From positions 1 through 28,259 of the forward strand of contig JBJETA010000162.1 of NCBI GenBank assembly GCA_051883075.1: 28,259 bases of DNA, in the 5' to 3' direction. Within the stretch, counting starts at the first letter, position 1. Every line of letters starts with the position of its first letter. This document shows positions 7,257-14,539 of this stretch, piece after piece. The translations under genes were made by a program, and so were the position numbers. The notes below the pieces were generated by a model. That model did not search any database and was not told where the DNA came from. It was given only the letters and a program-made list of their open reading frames with translations. This stretch comes from Aminipila sp051883075 (lineage in GTDB: Bacteria; Bacillota; Clostridia; Peptostreptococcales; Anaerovoracaceae).

Positions 7257-8705
7257 CTATGCCTGAAGCTTCTCCAGTGCAGCTGCCTTTTCTTCTTCTC
7301 TCTTTCTGAGTATATGCTGATACTGTTCTTCCGTCATTTTCATCATTGATATGCCTGTATAGCCGTAAATAACCGATATAACCGGATTGAAAAGGTTCAG
7401 GAAGCAGTATCTGAAATATGAACTTGTCGGTACACCAAGGAATGTCGACATAGTTGCACCGCAGGTATTCCATGGAACCAGACATGAAGTAACCGTACCT
7501 GCATCCTCAAGACATCTTGAAAGATTTCTTGCATCAAGCCTTGCATCTTCAAAGGCTTCTTTGTACATTCTTCCCGGAAGAATAATAGATAAGTACTGGT
7601 CAGCAGCTATAACATTCATAAAGATACAGCTTACTATTGTTATAAGCACCAGGTTTCCTGTACCCTTTGCAAACCTAAGCATAGCATTTGCAAGCGTTGC
7701 CAGCATACCTGAAGCATCCATGACACCTCCGAAGCACATAGCGCAGATAATCAGGTTAACTGTCCACAGCATGCTGTCCATGCCGCCTCTTGTCAGCAGT
7801 TCATCAATCTGGGCAATGCCTGTTTCGGAAACAAAGCCGTAGTGAATGATTGACGGCCATTCTGCCAGAGTAACTCCCTGGAATATACTTCCGAATATAC
7901 AGCCAAGCAGGGTTCCTCCCACAAGTCCCGGAATAGCAGGCAGCTTCAGTGCCACAATCAGGATTACCACTACAGGAGGAATTAAAAGTATAGGCGAGAT
8001 GTAGAAGCTGTCCTTCATTCCGTTCATTATCGTATTTACGATTTCATTGTCAACGGATTTTCCGCCGTATCCTGCACCAAGAATGCCGTATAATATCAAT
8101 GATAAGCATAATGACGGTGTTACAGTCCATACCATGTGTCTGATATGGTCAAACAGGGTTGAGCCTGCAATGGCAGGTGCAAGATTTGTAGTATCGGATA
8201 AAGGAGACATCTTATCACCGAAGTATGCTCCCGAAATGATTGCGCCGGCTGTCATGGCCGGATTAATGCCAAGTCCGTGACCTACACCTATTAAAGCAAT
8301 ACCGATTGTTCCAGCAGTAGTCCATGATGAACCTGTTGCAAGAGATACGATGCAGCAGATAACACATCCCGCAAGTAAGAAAATGCTTGGATTTAAAATC
8401 TGAAGTCCGTAATAAATCATAGCGGGTACAACACCGCCGGCAATCCAGGCACCAATTAAAAGTCCGACAATCATAAGTATCAGCATTGCCTGCATGGAAC
8501 GGTTTATAGATGCCAGTATTCCTTCTTCAAGGAATGCCCATTTATATCCGTTGGCAACAGCTACTGCCGCGGCGACAATCGCTGATACGATAAGCGGTAT
8601 GTGCAGTTCCTGATAATCTGTAAAGAACATTGAGTAGCAAAGAGATGCTATCGTAAATGCCATTACTGCAAGTACCTGCCACATTGGAATTTGTTTTGCA
8701 CTCAT
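7257..8705 (-). CDS. nhaC: NhaC-family Na+/H+ antiporter
   Basis: 482 residues. The longer frame begins at a TTG (8723), but the ATG at 8705 has AGAGGTGA eight bases upstream and is preferred. About twelve hydrophobic segments are visible. Conserved family stretches are GSSWTTAGTIGIALIGVG near residue 125, AYFGDKMSPLSDTTNLAPA near residue 160 and LVPWNTCGATM near residue 410. NhaC proteins are ion-coupled exchangers, typically Na+/H+, but the family also includes Na+-coupled carboxylate and amino-acid exchangers; substrate cannot be read here. The C-terminus is charged (KREEEKAAALEK). It is inserted between polC and rimP. The leader can fold to hide the ribosome site and carries a short upstream ORF. 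The start codon is the translated one regulated by that fold. Confidence 0.9.
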   Translation of the reverse strand: MSAKQIPMWQVLAVMAFTIASLCYSMFFTDYQELHIPLIVSAIVAAAVAVANGYKWAFLEEGILASINRSMQAMLILMIVGLLIGAWIAGGVVPAMIYYGLQILNPSIFLLAGCVICCIVSLATGSSWTTAGTIGIALIGVGHGLGINPAMTAGAIISGAYFGDKMSPLSDTTNLAPAIAGSTLFDHIRHMVWTVTPSLCLSLILYGILGAGYGGKSVDNEIVNTIMNGMKDSFYISPILLIPPVVVILIVALKLPAIPGLVGGTLLGCIFGSIFQGVTLAEWPSIIHYGFVSETGIAQIDELLTRGGMDSMLWTVNLIICAMCFGGVMDASGMLATLANAMLRFAKGTGNLVLITIVSCIFMNVIAADQYLSIILPGRMYKEAFEDARLDARNLSRCLEDAGTVTSCLVPWNTCGATMSTFLGVPTSSYFRYCFLNLFNPVISVIYGYTGISMMKMTEEQYQHILRKREEEKAAALEKLQA

Positions 8706-8713
8706 AAAAAAAT

Positions 8714-8778
8714 CACCTCTCAAAATTAGATTTCATCGACGATAACGTTGACGTAACCCATTTTATGAATGAGAGGTG
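8714..8778 (-). promoter_or_regulatory. ribosome-site-sequestering helix in the nhaC leader
   Basis: On the minus strand CACCTCTCA (8770-8778) is perfectly complementary to TGAGAGGTG (8714-8722), which is the nhaC ribosome-binding site. The loop is 47 bases; inside it TTCAT and ATGAA can extend the structure. Forming this helix would block nhaC translation. The layout suits a riboswitch, RNA thermometer or leader-peptide control. I cannot assign it to a known RNA class by eye. Confidence 0.55.
8726..8761 (-). CDS. candidate 11-residue leader peptide upstream of nhaC
   Basis: ATG at 8761 to TAA at 8726 encodes MGYVNVIVDEI. It lies entirely in the loop of the ribosome-site-sequestering helix and stops four bases before the nhaC ribosome site pairing region. 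A ribosome finishing this ORF would sit on or next to that region. No clear Shine-Dalgarno precedes its ATG, so translation is doubtful. Codons are mostly the C- or T-ending type that looks well adapted. It is reported as a candidate only. Confidence 0.3.
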   Translation of the reverse strand: MGYVNVIVDEI

Positions 8779-8799
8779 TATTTTTGCAACCGAACTGCG

Positions 8800-8865
8800 G
8801 TGCTAAATTCTTCTTTTTATACTAGCACTAATTGGTTAATTATTCCTAATACTTTAGTGCTAAAG
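8800..8865 (-). promoter_or_regulatory. nhaC promoter region with repeated TTAGNNCTAA-like palindromes
   Basis: A -10 TATAAA (8816-8821, minus strand) lacks a recognisable -35, which suggests an activator. Around it are a perfect palindrome CTTTAGTGCTAAAG (8852-8865), a second copy TAGCACTAA (8823-8831) overlapping the upstream edge of the -10, and a half copy GTGCTAAA (8800-8807) just after the likely start site. TAGCACTAA and TTAGTGCTA also form a 9-bp inverted repeat 22 bases apart. These look like operator sites of a dimeric regulator; its identity is not known. The neighbouring luxR-type gene is one candidate. Confidence 0.45.
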
Positions 8866-8881
8866 CTTCTTTTTTCAAGCT

Positions 8882-11800
8882 CTACATGCCCGCAAACAGC
8901 GAAAGCTGATCCGACTCGGGCAGTCCGTCAAGGACACCGTGTTCCCTCAGGGCTTCTATGGCAGTCTTATTTGCCTTTGCTCTTTCCCTGATTTCTTCAA
9001 CAGTCTCAAAAGGTCTTTTTGCATGTTCTTCGGCTATTGCTTTTGCCGCATTTTCACCTACCCCCGCGAGCGCTACAAAAGGAAGCAGAACCTTTCCATC
9101 CTTTGCATAAAACTTAGTACCATCCGACTCTCCCAGTCTGGCCGGAAGGAACTCATATCCTCTTGCATACATTTCATACGCAACCTCAAGGACTATAACT
9201 TCATCCTCTTCCTTTTTAGTTGCATTCTTGCCCTTTGCAAGTATCGAGTCCATCTTTGCAAGCACGGCAGAGGAGCCTTTAAGTATTGTATCGGCATCAA
9301 ATTCACTTACCTTGGTTGTGAAATATGTGGCATAAAACTCTACAGGGTAGTAAACCTTAAAATACGCAATACGGTAAGACATCATGACATATGCCACCGC
9401 ATGTGCGCGTGGGAACATATATTTTATTCTTCTGCAGGACTCTATATACCACTCCGGAACATCATGCTCCTGCATCATTGCAACCTGCTCGTCCGTAACG
9501 CCCTTACCCTTTCTTACCTTTTCCATGATTGTAAAAGCTTCTTTTTTTGGAAGCCCTTTAAGGATAAGGTAGTTCATGATGTCATCACGGGTGGATATTG
9601 CATCCTTAATCGTCGTCTGTCCTGACTTTATCCATTCCTGCGCATTGTTTATCCATACATCGGTACCGTGTGAGAAGCCCGAAATTCTGACATAATCGGC
9701 AAAACGCGTAGGCTTTGTATCATCAAGCATCTGTCTTGTAAATTTTGTTCCAAACTCAGGTATTCCGTACGTTCCATGAACAAATCTGTAATCAGGATCC
9801 TTTATGTCAAGTCCTTCTATTCCGTTAAATATGCTGTTTACCTTTTCATCCGACAAAGGTACATCCTTAATAGGGTCCAGTCCCGTCATATCCTGCAGAT
9901 GACGTATCATGGACGGCACATCGTGTCCAAGTATATCAAGCTTCAGAAGGTTCTGGTCTATGGAATGGTAGTCAAAATGTGTAGTGACTATATCCGTCGT
10001 CGTGTCATTTGCCGGATGCTGTACCGGACAGAATTCATATATTTCATGATCATCCGGAACTATAATAATTCCTCCCGGATGCTGCCCTGTAGTTCTTCTT
10101 ACACCCGTACAGCACTCTGCCAGCCTTTCGATTTCATATTTGTTTTCAGGTATATTTCTTTCTTCAAAATACTTCTTAACAAAGCCGTAGGCAGTTTTGG
10201 TCGCTACCGTGCCGATAGTTCCCGCTTTAAATACATTTTTGGCTCCGAATATTTCATCTACATATCTGTGTGCATAAGGCTGATATTCTCCTGCAAAGTT
10301 CAGGTCGATATCAGGCTCCTTGTCAGCTTCAAATCCAAGGAAAGTCTGGAAAGGTATGGAGAAGCCGTCCTTTTTAAGTCTTGTGCCGCATATGGGACAG
10401 TCCTTGTCCTCCATATCGACTCCGCAGTCGTATTCCTTTTCATCTCCCCACTCAAGATATTTGCACTCAGGGCAGATATAGTGAGGCGGCAGAGGATTTA
10501 CCTCGGTAATGCCCGCCATGGTAGCTGCAAACGATGAACCTACCGAACCTCGTGACCCTACCAGATACCCGTCGCTCAGTGATTTCTGCACGAGCATTTC
10601 CGCTGCAATATACATAACCGCATAGCCTTCACGTATGATAGGAATAAGCTCAGCATCCAGGCGTTCCTGTATTTTTTCGGGAAGAGGCTTGCCGTAAATG
10701 TTCCATGCCCTTTCATAACACTTTGTCCTGAGGGTTTCCTCCGCATTCGGTATTTTCGGAGGATATTTCTCTTTTGGTACAGGTCTGATTACATCTATCA
10801 TATCCGCAATCATGTTTGTGTTGTCGATAACGACCTTTTCAGCCATTTCCTCACCCAGATACGAAAACTCCTCAAGCATTTCCTGGGTAGTCCTGAGGTA
10901 TAGGCCCTGTCCTCCTTCATCCTTATAGCCCTGTCCCGCCATAAGTATATTTCTGTACAGTGCCGCTTCAGGCTCGGGATAGTGGGCATCTGTCGTTGCA
11001 ACAACAGGCTTGTTGTATTTTTCTCCCAGGGCGATTATTCTGCGGTTAAGCTCCTTTAATCCCTCCTTGTCCTTCACCGCACCCTTTTCAATTAAAAACT
11101 GGTTGTTTATAAGCGGCTGTATTTCAAGATAATCGTAAAAACTTACGATTTCTTCTATTTCCTCTTCACTTTTGTTCTGAAGCACAGCACGGAACACTTC
11201 CCCCGCTTCACATGCCGCACCTATGATAAGTCCCTCTCTGTACTGCGCAATAACAGATTTAGGCAGTCTCGGACGTTTATAAAAATACTCCAGATGCGAT
11301 ATGGAAACAAGCTTATAAAGATTTTTCAGTCCCTCCTGCGTCTGCGCAAGTATGATGATATGATTTGTGGGCTTTTTCTTGTATTCAATAGTCCCGTCCG
11401 GATTTTTGCAGTCCTTATCCTCAAATACATAGCCCTCCATACCGTATATAATCTTCATCTGGGAATCCTTGCTGAGCGAATGTGAAGCCTCCGGAAAGCC
11501 CTGCACCACACCGTGGTCTGTAAGCGCCATAGCCCTGTGTCCCCATTCTTCATGGGTTCTGACCATATCCTTTATTTCATTCAGACCGTCCATGGCACTC
11601 ATTTTGGAGTGTGCATGCAGTTCCACTCTTTTTCTTTCGCAGGTATCAACTCTCTTTTTTACCGTTCCTTTTTCAATGTCCTGCGCCATGACAACCACTA
11701 TGTTTTCATATGTATCCCATTCGGCATTTCCTTTTATTTTTACGAAATCACCTATTTTTAAATGCTCGTCTATTTCATTCCACTTATTCTCTGAAGTAAA

Positions 11801-12670
11801 TGCCTTGACACATATGGAAGTAGTCTTGTCTGTAAGAAGAAGTGTAACAAGCTTCTTTTCATTCTTTATTGTTCTGCTGTCCTTTCTGAACAGAATACCT
11901 TCTATCGTTACACTTCCGCTTTCCTGATTTACTGATGACATCTTTACTGCATCGGTTGTAATAGGTGAGCCCATAATTTTATTGCCGACAACAGGTTCTT
12001 CCTTCCTGCGCTTCTGCCACTGCTTTTCTTTAAATGCAGCGCCTGCATTTGATCCGACAGGTGCTGTTTTTTTCGGTTTGGAAGCTGCTGCACCTGCTTC
12101 CGTTCTCTGCTGTATGTCAAGGGCATGTTTTTCCTCCAGAAGCTCAATGCTTTTTCTTTCCTCCAGAAGCTTGACATATTCATCTTTATGATTTTCAAAG
12201 CACACCTTTGTCTGTATGCCGAAATCTCTTTTCAGGATTCTCTCAAAAAGAGGCGCAGCTCTTTTATTCAAATCCTTTACTATAAAGTCCCCAAGAGCAT
12301 ACAGTGTGAATGTTTCACCGTCAAACTCATACTCATCTTTAAAAATTGTCTTTGTACTGCTTGCATAGTCCCCGTTTATTTCATCTATGATATGTTCAAC
12401 GGAAAAGCGTAGAATTTCTTCTTCTGACATAATCATATCCCTGTATTCAAAATTAAATTTTACGCTTTTAAGTCCGTCTATTCTGTTCAGAATAAGAGCC
12501 TTTATTCTTTCAATATCTTCAAAAGGTATAATAAAATTCAGAACCATGTCTATAGTAAGTTCCGAATCCTTTTCCGACATCACCGCTTTTTTTACAGAAA
12601 AGCTGCAGTTGTCCCTTTCGTGGTTTTCCAGTTTTGTCCAATTTATGGTTTCTTCTATCAGAGTGCGCAT
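8882..12670 (-). CDS. polC: PolC-type DNA polymerase III alpha subunit lacking the exonuclease domain
   Basis: 1262 residues, against about 1437 in B. subtilis. PolC is the replicative polymerase of Bacillota. Domains in order: N-terminal domain (1-240), OB fold (about 250-335), PHP domain (349 to about 565), polymerase palm, fingers with a Cys4 zinc site (C733, C736 and a later CPIC), tandem HhH and a C-terminal clamp-binding QLSLF. Catalytic Asp residues are D787, D789 and D912. In other PolC proteins a DnaQ-like 3'-5' exonuclease of roughly 175 residues interrupts the PHP domain. Here that place (residues about 418-434) holds only a short Lys/Asp-rich linker, and no DxE, HNxxFD or HxAxxD exonuclease motif occurs anywhere. 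PHP metal ligands appear complete: H352, H354, D361, H386, E412, H437, C487, D561, H563. ATG start with GGGAG four bases upstream. Confidence 0.96.
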   Translation of the reverse strand: MRTLIEETINWTKLENHERDNCSFSVKKAVMSEKDSELTIDMVLNFIIPFEDIERIKALILNRIDGLKSVKFNFEYRDMIMSEEEILRFSVEHIIDEINGDYASSTKTIFKDEYEFDGETFTLYALGDFIVKDLNKRAAPLFERILKRDFGIQTKVCFENHKDEYVKLLEERKSIELLEEKHALDIQQRTEAGAAASKPKKTAPVGSNAGAAFKEKQWQKRRKEEPVVGNKIMGSPITTDAVKMSSVNQESGSVTIEGILFRKDSRTIKNEKKLVTLLLTDKTTSICVKAFTSENKWNEIDEHLKIGDFVKIKGNAEWDTYENIVVVMAQDIEKGTVKKRVDTCERKRVELHAHSKMSAMDGLNEIKDMVRTHEEWGHRAMALTDHGVVQGFPEASHSLSKDSQMKIIYGMEGYVFEDKDCKNPDGTIEYKKKPTNHIIILAQTQEGLKNLYKLVSISHLEYFYKRPRLPKSVIAQYREGLIIGAACEAGEVFRAVLQNKSEEEIEEIVSFYDYLEIQPLINNQFLIEKGAVKDKEGLKELNRRIIALGEKYNKPVVATTDAHYPEPEAALYRNILMAGQGYKDEGGQGLYLRTTQEMLEEFSYLGEEMAEKVVIDNTNMIADMIDVIRPVPKEKYPPKIPNAEETLRTKCYERAWNIYGKPLPEKIQERLDAELIPIIREGYAVMYIAAEMLVQKSLSDGYLVGSRGSVGSSFAATMAGITEVNPLPPHYICPECKYLEWGDEKEYDCGVDMEDKDCPICGTRLKKDGFSIPFQTFLGFEADKEPDIDLNFAGEYQPYAHRYVDEIFGAKNVFKAGTIGTVATKTAYGFVKKYFEERNIPENKYEIERLAECCTGVRRTTGQHPGGIIIVPDDHEIYEFCPVQHPANDTTTDIVTTHFDYHSIDQNLLKLDILGHDVPSMIRHLQDMTGLDPIKDVPLSDEKVNSIFNGIEGLDIKDPDYRFVHGTYGIPEFGTKFTRQMLDDTKPTRFADYVRISGFSHGTDVWINNAQEWIKSGQTTIKDAISTRDDIMNYLILKGLPKKEAFTIMEKVRKGKGVTDEQVAMMQEHDVPEWYIESCRRIKYMFPRAHAVAYVMMSYRIAYFKVYYPVEFYATYFTTKVSEFDADTILKGSSAVLAKMDSILAKGKNATKKEEDEVIVLEVAYEMYARGYEFLPARLGESDGTKFYAKDGKVLLPFVALAGVGENAAKAIAEEHAKRPFETVEEIRERAKANKTAIEALREHGVLDGLPESDQLSLFAGM

Positions 12671-12752
12671 ATTACTCCCTTTTTCTCATGAATATTCTTC
12701 CAATTTTCGACCTTTTTTTCACATTTTTCAGGTCATATTATTTGCATAAAAG

Positions 12753-12997
12753 TTATCCACATGTTGCATTTCAAGCCATCTTTGTGCATATTTATACAAT
12801 GTATGTTTTTTTGCACAATTTCTGTGGATAACTTTTTCTTGACAAATTCAATATCCTCTCATAACGTTCAAATTCTAATACTTTTATAGCATAAGGTTTT
12901 CCACAGCATTTCGGGATAAAATTGTATACAATCTATTTTTCCCATGTGGAAAAGTGTTGAAAGCTTTAAAATTCAAATATTTATTAACTGTGGAAAA
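12753..12997. promoter_or_regulatory. cluster of six DnaA boxes upstream of polC
   Basis: The 313-base gap between polC and the thioesterase gene holds six exact matches to TTWTNCACA. Plus strand: TTATCCACA 12753-12761, TTTTGCACA 12809-12817, TTTTCCACA 12897-12905. Minus strand: TTATCCACA 12823-12831, TTTTCCACA 12945-12953 and TTTTCCACA 12989-12997, the last inside the end of the thioesterase gene. A one-mismatch site is at 12783-12791. About 0.015 matches would be expected by chance in this length at equal base frequencies. The region is AT-rich and also has a 12-bp palindrome at 12921-12932. It is a likely DnaA-binding region; whether it regulates polC, titrates DnaA or starts replication is open. 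Confidence 0.75.
12791..12818 (-). promoter_or_regulatory. candidate polC promoter overlapped by DnaA boxes
   Basis: Minus strand -10 TATAAA (12791-12796) and -35 TTGTGC (12813-12818) are 16 bases apart, giving a leader of about 115 bases. The -35 overlaps the DnaA box at 12809-12817, another box lies just upstream at 12823-12831, and one lies at 12753-12761 downstream of the start site. DnaA binding would be expected to affect this promoter. Confidence 0.45.
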
Positions 12998-13415
12998 AGC
13001 TGTCCGCTTTCTTTCTCCACGACAGTTCTTTTACATTTCCCGTTTCGTCCAGAGTAATGCCATGTTCCACTTTTTCATGGGTATTTGATTTAACAGTTAC
13101 AAAAGTGATGTAGCCCTCCGCTTTAACCTCATCTGTAACTTCGGAACGCAGTGCAACCCTGAAAGTAAGGCTTGTTTTTCCCGCTCTCACAAGTGTACTC
13201 TCATAGCTTATTATTTCACCCGGTTCCACAGGCTTACTGAAGCTGAACTGATGCGTATTTCTGTAAAGCAGTCCGTGCCTGTCTCCGTACTCCATGGCAG
13301 CACCGATAAAACCGGCTTCCACAAACCATTCAATGCCTCTTCCGGCGTATAAGTTCTGATGGTGATTCAGGTCTTCCATTTTTATCATATGTGTTGTTTT
13401 ATATGTTTTCATCAT
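12984..13415 (-). CDS. hotdog-fold acyl-CoA thioesterase
   Basis: 143 residues with a single hotdog domain. NHHQNLYAGRGIEWFVEAG (residues 17-35) matches the helix-containing motif of YciA/YkhA-type acyl-CoA hydrolases, and SFSKPVEPGEIISYESTLV and KTSLTFRVAL form the following strands. The expected reaction is hydrolysis of a CoA thioester in the cytoplasm; the acyl group cannot be told from sequence. Its ATG overlaps the ispG stop codon (ATGA type), so it is translationally coupled to ispG. It is probably the last gene of the uppS-to-ispG transcript, since the DnaA-box region and polC promoter follow. The last codons contain a DnaA-box match. Alternative: a thioesterase-superfamily protein without CoA activity. 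Confidence 0.8.
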   Translation of the reverse strand: MMKTYKTTHMIKMEDLNHHQNLYAGRGIEWFVEAGFIGAAMEYGDRHGLLYRNTHQFSFSKPVEPGEIISYESTLVRAGKTSLTFRVALRSEVTDEVKAEGYITFVTVKSNTHEKVEHGITLDETGNVKELSWRKKADSFFHS

Positions 13416-14482
13416 TCTTCTCCGTTTCTTCTTATCAGTGCTATAAGCTCCTGCGCCAGCTCCTCTTCCTTTACCGTTTTTATGATTTCGCCCTTTGCAA
13501 ACACAACGCCCTTTCCGTCTCCGCCTGCAATGCCGAAATCCGCCTCCTTTGCCTCTCCCGGACCGTTTACCGCACAGCCCATCACAGCCACAGTAATGGG
13601 TGGAAGTCCCGCAGCCTCTCTCTCAGGTTCTATTTTCTTAATCTCTTCTTCAACCTCAGAGGCAATTTGCTCCAGATTTACCTTTGTTCTTCCGCAGGTA
13701 GGGCAGGAAACAAGATTTATGCCGGCAGGCCGTATTCCTGATGCCTTCAGTATATCTCTTGCAAAATATACCTCGTTTACCGGATTTCCGGTAAACGATA
13801 CTCTCATAGTATCTCCTATGCCTGCAAGCAGCAGTCCTCCTATGCCTATCGCCGATTTTAATCGGCCTCCGTTTACCGTTCCCGATTCGGTAATGCCCAC
13901 ATGAAGCGGATAATTCGATTTTTCATGAACCAGCCTGTAGGCTTCGTAGTTAAGCTTCACATCAGAAGACTTAAGTGATATGACAATGTCCCCAAAGTCC
14001 ATATCCTCAAGCAGTTTTACATTTCTCAGTGCAGATTCGGCAAGTCCCTCAGCAGTAACACCGCCGTTCTTCGCGATTATATCCTTTTCAAGGGAGCCTG
14101 AATTTACTCCGACCCTGATTGGTATTTTTCTTTCTTTTGCCGCCTTTACAACAGCCTCTACCCTGTCCCTGCTTCCTATATTGCCCGGGTTTATCCTTAC
14201 CTTATCCGCCCCGTTTTTTATTGCCTCTACCGCAAGCCTGTAATCAAAATGAATGTCTGCAACCAGCGGTACATCAACGGCTTTTCTTATTTCTTTGAAG
14301 GCTTCCGCCGCTTCCGTGTCGGGAACCGCAAGCCTTACTATATCGCAGCCGGCATCCCTTAGCTCACAAATCTGCCTGATGGTGGCTTCTTTGTCTCTTG
14401 TATCGGTATTTGTCATTGACTGTATGGAAACAGGGGCATTTCCTCCTATTTCAACAGTTCCGCACCATACACTTTTTTTCAT
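13412..14482 (-). CDS. ispG: 4-hydroxy-3-methylbut-2-enyl diphosphate synthase
   Basis: 356 residues, normal bacterial length. IspG (GcpE) converts methylerythritol cyclodiphosphate to HMBPP, the penultimate step of the MEP pathway, using a 4Fe-4S cluster. The TIM-barrel part begins VEIGGNAPVSIQSMTNTDT and includes LVADIHFDYRLA and KVRINPGNIG. The cluster ligands are visible: C260 and C263 in SCPTCGRT, C303 in MGCAVNGPGE, and E310. The ATG has AGGGAG about 11 bases upstream. It follows rseP, replacing the proS of B. subtilis, and is coupled to the thioesterase by a 4-base overlap. A hairpin lies just before the gene. Confidence 0.97.
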   Translation of the reverse strand: MKKSVWCGTVEIGGNAPVSIQSMTNTDTRDKEATIRQICELRDAGCDIVRLAVPDTEAAEAFKEIRKAVDVPLVADIHFDYRLAVEAIKNGADKVRINPGNIGSRDRVEAVVKAAKERKIPIRVGVNSGSLEKDIIAKNGGVTAEGLAESALRNVKLLEDMDFGDIVISLKSSDVKLNYEAYRLVHEKSNYPLHVGITESGTVNGGRLKSAIGIGGLLLAGIGDTMRVSFTGNPVNEVYFARDILKASGIRPAGINLVSCPTCGRTKVNLEQIASEVEEEIKKIEPEREAAGLPPITVAVMGCAVNGPGEAKEADFGIAGGDGKGVVFAKGEIIKTVKEEELAQELIALIRRNGEE

Positions 14483-14505
14483 ATCATATACGCTCCCTTA
14501 ATCGA

Positions 14506-14532
14506 AATGGCAGAGATAACCTCTCTGCCATT
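14506..14532 (-). terminator. hairpin between rseP and ispG
   Basis: Perfect 11-bp inverted repeat AATGGCAGAGA / TCTCTGCCATT with a 5-base loop. In the minus direction only TTTCGATT follows, so it is a weak terminator at best. It may instead be a partial attenuator or an RNA processing or stability element. It ends 23 bases before the ispG ATG. Confidence 0.5.
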
Positions 14533-14539
14533 GTAAACA

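Noticed and set aside
8823..8865. CIRCE (HrcA) heat-shock operator upstream of nhaC
   Set aside because: Half sites resemble TTAGCACT/AGTGCTAA, but the spacing between arms is far longer than the fixed 9 bases of CIRCE and the outer base pairs differ.
8939..10537. Long plus-strand open frames (228 and 253 codons) opposite polC
   Set aside because: They are antisense to strongly conserved polymerase sequence, their translations look like no protein family, and they lack good ribosome sites.
11340..11450. Frameshift or gene break explaining the missing PolC exonuclease
   Set aside because: The frame is continuous, both PHP halves flanking the site are intact, and the linker reads as normal coding sequence.
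12753..12997. Chromosomal replication origin (oriC)
   Set aside because: Not called as oriC: no dnaA, dnaN, rpmH or gidA-type neighbours, and gene direction does not diverge here. Kept only as a DnaA-box cluster.
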